A stretch of 8,130 nucleotides of DNA from Clostridiales bacterium. Lineage in GTDB: Bacteria > Bacillota > Clostridia > Oscillospirales > Oscillospiraceae. A program made the translations under genes and the position numbers. The stretch is from NCBI GenBank assembly GCA_021205375.1, contig JAJPXR010000133.1, positions 1-8,130 on the forward strand, written 5' to 3'. Of this stretch, positions 1 through 5,768 are shown piece by piece (the first letter of the stretch is position 1; each line of letters begins with the position of its first letter). The notes beneath the pieces are model-generated. The model saw nothing but the letters and a program-made list of their open reading frames with translations, was not told the origin of the DNA and did not search any database.

Positions 1-2401
1 CCATGTTCAGCGTCCGGGGGATGGGGGTGGCGGACAGGGTCAGCACATCCACCTGCTGGAACCGCTCTTTCAGCTTCTCCTTCTGTCCCACGCCGAAGCG
101 CTGTTCCTCGTCCACCACCAACAGGCCCAGGTTTTTGAACTGCAAGCCCTTGGTCAGCAGCCGGTGGGTGCCGATGAGCACGTCAATGAGGCCATTTGCC
201 GCGTCCCGGAGGATGTCTTTGGCGGCCTTGCCGGTCTGGAACCGGGTAATAAGGGCGATGCGCACCGGGAAGCCCTCAAACCGCCGCAGGGCGGTCTGAT
301 AGTGCTGGTTGGCCAGCACTGTGGTGGGCACCAGAATGGCCGCCTGTTTGCCCTCCAGCACGCATTTCATCACCGCCCGGAGCGCCACCTCGGTTTTGCC
401 ATACCCCACATCGCCGCAGAGCAGCCGGTCCATGGGAATGGGCTTTTCCATGTCCGCCTTGACCTCCGCCACGCAGCGCAGTTGGTCGTCTGTCTCCTGG
501 TATTCAAACTTGTCCTCGAACTCCTGCTGCCAGGGGTCGTCCGGGTGGAAGGCGTAGCCTGGCTGCCGCTGGCGGGCGGCATAGAGCTGAATGAGGTCTT
601 TCGCCAGGTCCTGAGTGGCTTTTTTCGCCTTGGACTTGGCGCGGGTCCAGTCGCTCCCGCCCAGCTTGGAGAGGCGCACCGTGGGCTTGCCGTCCTCCCC
701 CTCGCCGCCGCCGATATACTTGCTGACCATGTCCAACTGGGTGGCGGGGACATAGAGGCTGTCGCCTCCGGCGTAGGAGAGCTTCACATAGTCCTTCTCA
801 ACCCCATCCACCTTCATCTTGGTCATCTCCACAAAGCGGGCGATGCCGTGCTTTTCGTGGACCACCAGGTCGCCGGGGACCAGGTCGGTGAAGGATTGCA
901 GCTTTTGCCGGTTGGTGGCGGTTTTGGAGGACTTTCCCCGCCGCTTCTGGGCCGGGGCAGCAGTCCCCTCGGTGATGAGGGCGAAGCCGGGGTACTCAAA
1001 CCCGGAGGACACCCCGCCCACCGACAGCACCGTCTGGCCCGGCTGGGGCAACTGCTTCAGGTCCAGATCCAGTTGCACTTTTACGTCCCGCTCCCGCAGC
1101 AGGTCGGAGAGGTTTTTGGCTTGGCCCTGGCTCTGGCACAGCACCACGCAGGCATAATTGCGGTGCTGGTAGTGCTCCAGGTCGGAGACGGCGGTCTCCA
1201 GGCTGGAACCGAAGCTGGGGAGCTGCTTACAGTTCAGCGTCAGCAGCACACGGGCGTCGTAAGGCCGCACAGAGGTCTGGAAGGAATCCAAATACACGCA
1301 GGGGAACTCCCGGCCCAGGCGCCGCCCCATCTCTTCCACCGTGGCCGTGTAGCGGGCCTGAGACGCCCACAGCACGCCGGAAGAGGACAGCGCGTCCATG
1401 TCCTCGGTGAGCCGCCAGAGGTAGTGGTTGGCGGCCTCCACGCACCGGTTGCTCTCCGCCCAGAGGACGCAGGCGTCGGCGGGAATGTAGTCGCCGCCAC
1501 AGGCGAAGTCCGGGTAAATCAGGTCCATGTACCGGTCAGACGCCGGGAACGCGGTGCCGTCCGCCAGGCGGCGGCTGTCCTCCTCCAAGGTGTTCAGCAA
1601 CGTGGCGTAATCGGTAGCGTCGCTGCGCTTTTTGGCCTTGGACGCCTTCTCCACCTGGAGCTTCCGGCGCTCGATGTCCTCCACCAGCCCCAACACGCCG
1701 CCCGGAGCCAACTGGGGCAGCGTCTCCGCCGCAGGGAGCAGCTCTGCCCGCTCCAGGCGCTCGGTGCGCCGCTGGGTCAGCGGGTCGAAGGAATAGACAG
1801 TGTCCACCTCGTTGTCCCAGAACTCCACCCGGACGGGGGCCTCTGCCGCGGGGGAGAACACGTCCAAAATGTCCCCCCGGAGGGCGAACTGTCCCGGCCC
1901 CTCCACCTGCATACAGCGGGTGTATCCCCCGGCGGCCAGCCGCCGGGTCAGGTCGTCGGTCTCGTACAGTTCGCCGGGCCGCAGGGTCAGCGTCGATTTT
2001 TCCAGCGTGGCGGGGGGCATGGTCCGCTGGAACAGGCCCTCTACCGTGGCCACCAGCAGCGGCACCCGCCCGGTTTGCAATCCCCGTAGCAACCGCAGCC
2101 GCTGGTGCTCCCACTGGCGGGAGACGGTGGCGTTGTGAAACACAAACTCCCGCCCCATCAGCAGCTCCACCGGCTCCCCGGTGAAAAACGCCAGGTCGCT
2201 TTGCAGCCGTTTGCCCTCCTGCTCGTCCGGGCAGAGCAGCACAAGGGGCCGCCCCGTGGCCTCCCGCAGGGCGGCGGCCAGGTGCGCCCGGTGGACCGTA
2301 GTCAGACCGGCCACTGCCACAGGGCTGCGGCCCGCGTCCAACTGAGCGGTCAGCTCCCGGAACTCCGGGAGGGATTGCAATACTGTTGTCAATGGTTTCA
2401 T
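1..2401 (-). CDS. mfd: Transcription-repair coupling factor Mfd, N-terminal ~800 residues (runs off left edge)
   Basis: Mfd is a DNA translocase that binds RNA polymerase stalled at lesions, removes it and recruits UvrA for nucleotide excision repair. The frame is open from the ATG at 2401 to the window edge, with no internal stop. A UvrB-like N-terminal module is visible, with GQFALRGDILDVF at residues 170-182. The RNA-polymerase-interacting module begins near residue 504 (DLVVHEKHGIARF). The helicase core follows: Walker A GDVGYGKT at 663-670, motif II DEEQ at 764-767 and motif III SATPIPRT at 790-797. Family members are about 1150 residues long, so helicase motifs IV-VI and the C-terminal regulatory domain lie beyond position 1. 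The ATG at 2401 is the only candidate start, because an in-frame stop lies just upstream at 2417-2419. A GAGG site sits about 7 bases before it. It lies downstream of pth as in Bacillus, but across a 310-base gap without fin. Confidence 0.97.
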   Translation of the reverse strand, partial: MKPLTTVLQSLPEFRELTAQLDAGRSPVAVAGLTTVHRAHLAAALREATGRPLVLLCPDEQEGKRLQSDLAFFTGEPVELLMGREFVFHNATVSRQWEHQRLRLLRGLQTGRVPLLVATVEGLFQRTMPPATLEKSTLTLRPGELYETDDLTRRLAAGGYTRCMQVEGPGQFALRGDILDVFSPAAEAPVRVEFWDNEVDTVYSFDPLTQRRTERLERAELLPAAETLPQLAPGGVLGLVEDIERRKLQVEKASKAKKRSDATDYATLLNTLEEDSRRLADGTAFPASDRYMDLIYPDFACGGDYIPADACVLWAESNRCVEAANHYLWRLTEDMDALSSSGVLWASQARYTATVEEMGRRLGREFPCVYLDSFQTSVRPYDARVLLTLNCKQLPSFGSSLETAVSDLEHYQHRNYACVVLCQSQGQAKNLSDLLRERDVKVQLDLDLKQLPQPGQTVLSVGGVSSGFEYPGFALITEGTAAPAQKRRGKSSKTATNRQKLQSFTDLVPGDLVVHEKHGIARFVEMTKMKVDGVEKDYVKLSYAGGDSLYVPATQLDMVSKYIGGGEGEDGKPTVRLSKLGGSDWTRAKSKAKKATQDLAKDLIQLYAARQRQPGYAFHPDDPWQQEFEDKFEYQETDDQLRCVAEVKADMEKPIPMDRLLCGDVGYGKTEVALRAVMKCVLEGKQAAILVPTTVLANQHYQTALRRFEGFPVRIALITRFQTGKAAKDILRDAANGLIDVLIGTHRLLTKGLQFKNLGLLVVDEEQRFGVGQKEKLKERFQQVDVLTLSATPIPRTLNM

Positions 2402-2711
2402 GGCGGAACCTCGAAATCATAAAAAAGTGGTGGTTTTTTGTCGTTTTGGGGATGACGCAACCCCGTGAAAGGGGACCGTTTGCGCGGAATCATTTTTATT
2501 GGTTATCGCTTTAAAACAGCTTTACCAGTAGTTTCAGGGGAGACAAGGGGGATAGTGCTTATTATCTGGTGTTGGTTTTATGCGATAAAAGTTGGATTTT
2601 CAGTAGAGCCGCCCTCTTTTCTAGCCACTAACCATCTGTTCAACGCCATCAAGCTAACAGCTAACAGCTAACAGCTTACCAACGCGCCTGATTGCAAGGG
2701 ACAACCATATT
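2402..2711. other. Non-coding gap between pth and mfd
   Basis: No convincing gene lies here. The stretch is more AT-rich than its flanks. It holds the heptamer repeat block at 2621-2681 and, near mfd, a GGGG/CCCC/GGGG series at 2448-2451, 2461-2464 and 2471-2474. In the mfd leader the middle tract could pair with either neighbour, giving two mutually exclusive short hairpins. A weak minus-strand -10-like GATAAT (2561-2566) has no good -35. No U-tailed terminator follows pth. A 68-codon plus-strand reading frame from a GTG at 2465 has no Shine-Dalgarno site and no recognisable features, and is treated as chance. mfd could be read through from pth or have its own promoter; the sequence does not decide. 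Confidence 0.6.
2621..2681. repeat. Short heptamer tandem repeat, two blocks
   Basis: Two blocks of a related 7-base unit are visible. Block one is CTAGCCA-CTAACCA at 2621-2634. Block two is three perfect CTAACAG copies at 2654-2674 followed by CTTACCA at 2675-2681. A 19-base unique spacer separates the blocks. All six units fit a loose CTAAC-plus-two pattern. The array lies just downstream of pth. Short intergenic heptamer arrays can arise by replication slippage; no function can be assigned from this copy alone. Confidence 0.75.
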
Positions 2712-3308
2712 TTACTTACTGTACCGGTTTTGGGCCTTCTCAAACCCCTGCTCCAACACCATTTCCACTGCCTCCGCCGCGCGCTGGGCAGCGTCGTCCA
2801 TCAGCTTGGCGTCCTCCGGGGAGAACTTGCCCAGCACCCAGGCGGCCAGGTCGTAGTCCGGGTGAGGCTTCTGTCCCACGCCCATCTTGATGCGGGGAAA
2901 CTGGTCCGTCCCCAATTCCTCTATGATGGATTTCAGTCCGTTATGCCCCCCGGCGCTGCCTTTTTTCCGCAGGCGGAGGGTGCCAGTGGGCAGGGACACG
3001 TCGTCGCAGACCACCAGAATGTGGTCCGGCTCGATTTTATAGAAGTGGGCAGCCTCCTCCACGGCCTCGCCGGAGAGGTTCATAAAGGTCTGAGGCTTCA
3101 TGGCCAGGATGCGCACCCCGCCGCAGGAAAAGTCCCCCACCAGGGCGCGAAACTTGGAGCGGTTGATGCGCTGGCCGGTCTTTTGCTCCAGAGCGGACGC
3201 CGCCCGGAACCCGGCGTTGTGCCGGGTGTTGTCGTACTTGGGGCCGGGGTTGCCCAGGAACACCACCAGCCACTCCACCGGCCCCTGCCGGTTTTTGAAA
3301 AGAAACAT
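2712..3308 (-). CDS. pth: Peptidyl-tRNA hydrolase (Pth)
   Basis: This is a cytoplasmic esterase that releases tRNA from peptidyl-tRNAs dropped by stalled ribosomes. It has 198 residues, the usual length for bacterial Pth. The family signature LGNPGPKYDNTRHNAGF begins at residue 18. By alignment to E. coli Pth (N10, H20, N68, D93, H113, N114), the active-site residues are N20, the catalytic H30, N77 in KPQTFMNLSG, D102, and H122-N123 in GGHNGLKSI, so all are present. About ten extra N-terminal residues (MFLFKNRQGP) precede the first strand. The ATG at 3308 is chosen because a perfect AGGAGG (3315-3320) lies six bases upstream. F17 occupies a place that is usually glycine in the 'VGLGNPG' strand, a mild oddity. 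It follows prs across a 151-base gap; ctc, which separates them in B. subtilis, is missing. Confidence 0.97.
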   Translation of the reverse strand: MFLFKNRQGPVEWLVVFLGNPGPKYDNTRHNAGFRAASALEQKTGQRINRSKFRALVGDFSCGGVRILAMKPQTFMNLSGEAVEEAAHFYKIEPDHILVVCDDVSLPTGTLRLRKKGSAGGHNGLKSIIEELGTDQFPRIKMGVGQKPHPDYDLAAWVLGKFSPEDAKLMDDAAQRAAEAVEMVLEQGFEKAQNRYSK

Positions 3309-3314
3309 CGTCTG

Positions 3315-3333
3315 CCTCCTGCCCGAAACGGGC
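3315..3333 (-). promoter_or_regulatory. pth ribosome binding site with abutting hairpin
   Basis: A consensus AGGAGG (3315-3320) lies six bases upstream of the pth ATG. Directly next to it on the 5' side of the transcript is a perfect small dyad: GCCCG (3321-3325), loop of three (3326-3328), CGGGC (3329-3333). The stem would stack right against the Shine-Dalgarno without burying it. This may keep the site exposed or modulate initiation; that role is inference. Confidence 0.6.
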
Positions 3334-3380
3334 GGTCAAAAGGGATGAAAAACAACTCAGGAAAGGAAGAAACGCGCAAA

Positions 3381-3422
3381 CGCCCCAAAGGGGTCATCGG
3401 CGGGCGATGACCCCTGAAGGCG
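3381..3422 (-). terminator. Hairpin between prs and pth, likely partial terminator or processing site
   Basis: A perfect 11-bp stem is formed by 3389-3399 and 3405-3415 (arm AGGGGTCATCG on the plus strand) with a five-base loop. It extends through a small internal loop to an outer CGCC/GGCG pair (3381-3384 with 3419-3422). In the direction of prs transcription the stem is followed by a pyrimidine-rich but interrupted stretch rather than a clean U-run. It could therefore be an inefficient intrinsic terminator, or an RNA-processing or 3'-stabilising hairpin that sets the prs to pth ratio. It starts about 37 bases after the prs stop. Confidence 0.5.
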
Positions 3423-3459
3423 CTTAGAAAGACGCAAAAGGATGATTGCAGGTGAAATT

Positions 3460-4434
3460 TTAGCTATAAATGGCGTTCATGGAGGCGTCGTTGAACATCC
3501 GGGAGATGGCCTCCGCGAACATGGGCGCCACAGTCAGATAGTGGATCTTGCTGCTCAGCTCCTTGGGCGCGGGGATGGTGTCCAGCAACACCAGCTCATC
3601 CAGGAAGGAGTTGTCGATGCGCTCCATGGCCGGGCCGGAGAGGACACCGTGGCTGGCGCAGGCGGTGACGCTCTTGGCCCCGCCGATGGTCATCAGCGCC
3701 TTGGCTGCGCCGCAGAGGGAACCAGCCGTATCCACCATGTCGTCCAGCAGGATGACGTTCTTGTCCTTCACGTCGCCGATGATGTTCATGACCTCGGAAG
3801 AGTTGGCCTTCTGACGGCGCTTGTCCACGATGGCCATAGGCATGTTCATCTGCTGGGCAAAGTTCCGCACACGGGCCACAGAACCCACGTCGGGGGAGAC
3901 CACCATGGTGTTGTCATAGCTGTCCGCGAACTTCTTTTTGAAGTACTCCACAAACAGGGTGCCGCCTTGGAGGTTGTCCATGGGGATGTCGAAGAAGCCC
4001 TGGATCTGGAGACAGTGGATGTCCATGGTCAGCACTTGGTCCGCGCCCGCCTTGGTCAGCAGATCGGACACCAGCCGGGCAGAGATGGGGTCTCTGGGCT
4101 TGGTCTTGCGGTCCTGCCGGGCATAGCCAAAGTAGGGGAGGACTGCGGTGATGCGCCCGGCGGAGGCCCGCTTCAGCGCGTCCAGCATGATGAGCATTTC
4201 CATCAGGTAGTCGTTGACGCTGCGGTACTCTTTTTGTCCCGGCTTGCCGGTGGCGCAGGTGGATTGGACGACGTACACATCGCTGCCCCGGACAGTCTCG
4301 TAAATGGAGGCGAAGCTCTCCCCGTCGGAGAACGCGCCACACTCGGAGTTGCCCATGGGGACGCCGATTTTTTTGCAGATGGCCCTGGTCAGGGCGGGGT
4401 TGGAGCTGCCGCTGAAAATCTTGAGGTCTTTCAT
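3460..4434 (-). CDS. prs: Ribose-phosphate pyrophosphokinase (PRPP synthetase)
   Basis: The enzyme transfers pyrophosphate from ATP to ribose 5-phosphate, giving PRPP for purine, pyrimidine, NAD, histidine and tryptophan synthesis. It has 324 residues and is class I-like. Motifs visible are FSDGES (36-41), YFGYARQDRK (101-110), the Mg-binding DIH (138-140), SPDVGSVARVR (180-190), the catalytic DKRR (204-207, with K205 and R207 matching the essential Lys/Arg) and the PRPP-binding loop LLDDMVDTAGS (229-239). The usual VARAR and DTAGT are slightly changed here (S185, S239). An insertion of about ten residues relative to B. subtilis Prs lies within 60-72, between QST and VND, and accounts for much of the extra length. 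The order GlmU-like, prs, pth matches the Firmicute block. The start at 4434 agrees with the family N-terminus KIFSGSSN. Confidence 0.97.
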   Translation of the reverse strand: MKDLKIFSGSSNPALTRAICKKIGVPMGNSECGAFSDGESFASIYETVRGSDVYVVQSTCATGKPGQKEYRSVNDYLMEMLIMLDALKRASAGRITAVLPYFGYARQDRKTKPRDPISARLVSDLLTKAGADQVLTMDIHCLQIQGFFDIPMDNLQGGTLFVEYFKKKFADSYDNTMVVSPDVGSVARVRNFAQQMNMPMAIVDKRRQKANSSEVMNIIGDVKDKNVILLDDMVDTAGSLCGAAKALMTIGGAKSVTACASHGVLSGPAMERIDNSFLDELVLLDTIPAPKELSSKIHYLTVAPMFAEAISRMFNDASMNAIYS

Positions 4435-4454
4435 AACAAAATCATTCCTCTCCT
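4431..4454 (-). promoter_or_regulatory. prs translation initiation region with possible 4-codon upstream ORF
   Basis: The only Shine-Dalgarno-like run before prs is AGGAGAGG (4454-4447 read on the minus strand). Its distance to the prs ATG (4434) is about 12 bases from GAGG and 15 from AGGAG, which is long. Between them is another ATG (4445-4443) that opens a four-codon frame, M-I-L-L-stop. Its TGA (4433-4431) overlaps the prs ATG as ATGA. This could be a translationally coupled leader mini-ORF, or a chance feature of a loosely spaced site. Confidence 0.4.
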
Positions 4455-4603
4455 GGATTCAAGTCTCTTTTTTCAGGAATTTGCGAATGAATGAGAGACA
4501 TAAGGGCGGGGGTGGCCCGCGATGCGGATGGGTAACAGATACAGCACGGTTTTAAATATGGTTTTCTTGTTGCGTTCTTTTTATCAATGATTCCAGCCGG
4601 AAT
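4435..4603 (-). other. Gap and prs leader region between the GlmU-like gene and prs
   Basis: No gene lies in these 169 bases. Small dyads are visible: ATTCC/GGAAT (4590-4594 with 4599-4603) abutting the stop of the GlmU-like gene, GCGGG/CCCGC (about 4507-4522), and GTCTCT/AGAGAC (4463-4468 with 4494-4499) with a 25-base loop. None has a U-run that would make it a clear terminator. No good sigma-A promoter is evident, so prs is probably at least partly read through from upstream. Confidence 0.4.
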
Positions 4604-5407
4604 TTATTCTTTTACCACCTGGAACGGACCGATTCGCGTCCCGTCGGGCAGACGGACGCCGGAGACCTGGGAGGCGTTGACCACGCAGCCGCTGCCCAGT
4701 TCGCAGTCGGTGAACATACTGTTGGGGCCGAGGACGCAGCCCTCTCCGGTTTTCACCCGCCCCATGAGAATGGTGTTGGGCATGATGACGCTGCCGGGCG
4801 CGACCTGAGCGCCCGCCTCCACATAGGTGGTGTTGGGGTCGATGAGGTCCACGCCTTCCGCCATCAGGCGGTACAGGTTGTCCGCCAGCCCCAGTTCTCT
4901 GGCCTGGAACAGCTCTTTCGGACCGGTCAGGGACAGCAACTGAATTTCCGGGTCGTTCAGGGGGGAGTAGAAGTCGCCGTAATTCAGGGCGTCCGTTCCG
5001 CCCTCGGCCAGGTCAGCGGCCTCCACCCGGTAGACGCCCATCACGTCCCCGGCGGGAGTGAGAAACTCCTCCTCCACCAGCTCCTGACAGGCGGAGCAGG
5101 ACAACCACACCGGCTGGGTAATGGTAATGACCTTGCCCTCGCACCCGGCGGCAAAGCCTTTCAGCTTTTCGTCCAGGGATGGGTCGGCACTGGAGACCAC
5201 CTCTGTCCCGACGGGGAAGCACCCGGCGGTCAGGTCGGTCAAATCGTCCTCGGCAACGACAAAAAACCGTTCCACGCCCTGCCGCTCCAGGCCCATGGCG
5301 AGCCAGCTTGCGGCGGGAGAAAACAGAATCTTCTGTAGGAGGAACGGTTCACAAGAGGACTGGGCTGCCTCCCTCAGCACAAAAATCACCGCACTGGAAG
5401 CTGTCAT
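4604..5407 (-). CDS. Degenerate, truncated GlmU-like protein (hexapeptide-repeat)
   Basis: This 267-residue protein sits where glmU lies in related genomes, just upstream of prs. Residues about 165-267 (FQARELGLADNLYRLMAEGV, then LIDPNTTYVEAGAQVAPGSV and further hexapeptide turns to IGPFQVVKE) closely resemble the linker and first coils of the GlmU left-handed beta-helix. The chain ends at GPF, before the acetyltransferase active-site coils. The N-terminal part is fold-like (FLLQKILFSP...LERQGVERFFVV, about 22-51) but lacks the uridylyltransferase signature AAGxGTRM; residues 5-15 read SAVIFVLREAA. C104 and C107 form a CxxC pair. Full GlmU is about 450-460 residues. The open frame, promoter and synteny argue for a maintained gene rather than decay. 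It may act as a scaffold, a regulator or a sugar-nucleotide sensor. The start at 5407 is chosen because GGGGAG lies 8 bases upstream; the frame extends further without support. Confidence 0.8.
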   Translation of the reverse strand: MTASSAVIFVLREAAQSSCEPFLLQKILFSPAASWLAMGLERQGVERFFVVAEDDLTDLTAGCFPVGTEVVSSADPSLDEKLKGFAAGCEGKVITITQPVWLSCSACQELVEEEFLTPAGDVMGVYRVEAADLAEGGTDALNYGDFYSPLNDPEIQLLSLTGPKELFQARELGLADNLYRLMAEGVDLIDPNTTYVEAGAQVAPGSVIMPNTILMGRVKTGEGCVLGPNSMFTDCELGSGCVVNASQVSGVRLPDGTRIGPFQVVKE

Positions 5408-5448
5408 AGCCCATTCTCCCCTTTCATCTTCGTGTGGGTTTTCGATAC

Positions 5449-5494
5449 GCCGCCTCGTTGCGGCTCCGCGGGGGTACGCGCAAGCGATTCCCCC
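5449..5494 (-). promoter_or_regulatory. Leader hairpins upstream of the GlmU-like gene
   Basis: Two stem-loops are visible in the predicted 5' leader. The first pairs 5490-5494 with 5470-5474 (GGGGG/CCCCC) and has an inner CGC/GCG pair (5477-5479 with 5484-5486) closing a four-base loop. It would begin within a few bases of the predicted transcript start. The second pairs 5460-5464 with 5449-5453 (GCCGC/GCGGC) with a six-base loop. The leader is about 90 bases long. A regulatory or stabilising role is inference. Confidence 0.5.
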
Positions 5495-5504
5495 AGCGTC
5501 CCCT

Positions 5505-5513
5505 ATTATAGCA
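5505..5513 (-). promoter_or_regulatory. Extended -10 promoter for the GlmU-like gene
   Basis: A perfect minus-strand TATAAT (5510-5505) is preceded by TGC (5513-5511), giving the extended -10 form TGnTATAAT. The -35 position holds only a weak match (GTGCAA at spacing 17 or TGTGCA at 18), which is acceptable for an extended -10 promoter. Transcription would begin near 5498, about 90 bases before the ATG, and may drive the whole GlmU-like, prs, pth block. Confidence 0.65.
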
Positions 5514-5625
5514 AATGAAATTGGATTTTGCACACGAAAACGCATATTTTTTTAAATAAATGAAACAATTTGTCGTTTTTACAATTTTGTCTCCGTTTTG
5601 TCCGCCGTGTTCGGTGTTTTTGCCT

Positions 5626-5643
5626 GTTTCCGTTAAAGGAAAC
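5626..5643. repeat. Short inverted repeat in the divergent region
   Basis: GTTTCC (5626-5631) and GGAAAC (5638-5643) form a perfect 6-bp dyad around GTTAAA. It lies about 60 bases upstream of the plus-strand -10 and about 115 bases upstream of the minus-strand -10. Its size fits a small operator, but no regulator is known or encoded nearby. Confidence 0.4.
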
Positions 5644-5678
5644 CGGGGGTAAAGTTTTCGAAAAATGGCCTGGGAGCA

Positions 5679-5708
5679 TTGCCTGTATTTGACCGGTTGT
5701 GGTATACT
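5679..5708 (+). promoter_or_regulatory. Promoter for the DUF2156-GNAT pair
   Basis: TATACT (5703-5708) is preceded by TGG (5700-5702), an extended -10. The -35 is weak: TTGCCT (5679-5684) at spacing 18. The better hexamer TTGACC at 5689-5694 is only 8 bases from the -10 and so cannot pair with it. The predicted start is near 5715, and the leader is about 55 bases. Confidence 0.6.
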
Positions 5709-5716
5709 GCTAGCGG

Positions 5717-5746
5717 CCCTTTCCCAAATCGACACTTCGGAAGGGG
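5717..5746 (+). promoter_or_regulatory. 5'-terminal leader hairpin before the DUF2156 gene
   Basis: CCCTTTCC (5717-5724) can pair with GGAAGGGG (5739-5746) over 8 bp including one G-T wobble, around a 14-base loop. It begins within a few bases of the predicted transcript start and ends 13 bases before the GAGG ribosome site (5760-5763). A 5'-terminal stem of this kind can protect mRNA; here that is inference. Confidence 0.4.
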
Positions 5747-5768
5747 ACTGCGTAGAAACGAGGTAATT

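Larger units (their letters stand above)
5408..5768. other. Divergent intergenic region
   Basis: These 361 bases separate the minus-strand GlmU-like gene from the plus-strand DUF2156 gene. They hold the leader and promoter of the former (5408-5513), an AT-rich core (about 5512-5640) with long T and A runs, an isolated dyad at 5626-5643, and the promoter and leader of the latter (5679-5768). No coding sequence is supported. Confidence 0.75.

Noticed and set aside
164..2089. 641-codon plus-strand open frame opposite mfd
   Set aside because: It is in codon register with the antisense mfd frame. GC-rich codons suppress stops on the opposite strand, and the translation is His/Gly/Val/Leu-rich with no recognisable domain, while the minus strand encodes clear Mfd motifs.
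2465..2671. 68-codon plus-strand frame in the pth-mfd gap starting at GTG
   Set aside because: No Shine-Dalgarno site, the start lies within a CCCC/GGGG dyad, the end runs into the heptamer repeat, and there is no recognisable protein feature.
2621..2681. CRISPR array or insertion-sequence end
   Set aside because: The units are only 7 bases and nearly contiguous, with no spacers of regular length, no cas genes, and no transposase or target-site duplication.
2730..3410. 226-codon plus-strand open frame opposite pth
   Set aside because: Antisense shadow of pth; no domain, and its end runs through the intergenic hairpin.
3442..4494. 350-codon plus-strand open frame opposite prs
   Set aside because: Register-aligned antisense shadow of prs with low-complexity His/Gly/Val composition; prs on the minus strand has all family motifs.
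5689..5708. TTGACC plus TATACT as a standard -35/-10 promoter pair
   Set aside because: The spacing is only 8 bases; the promoter was instead assigned as extended -10 with a weak -35 at 5679-5684.
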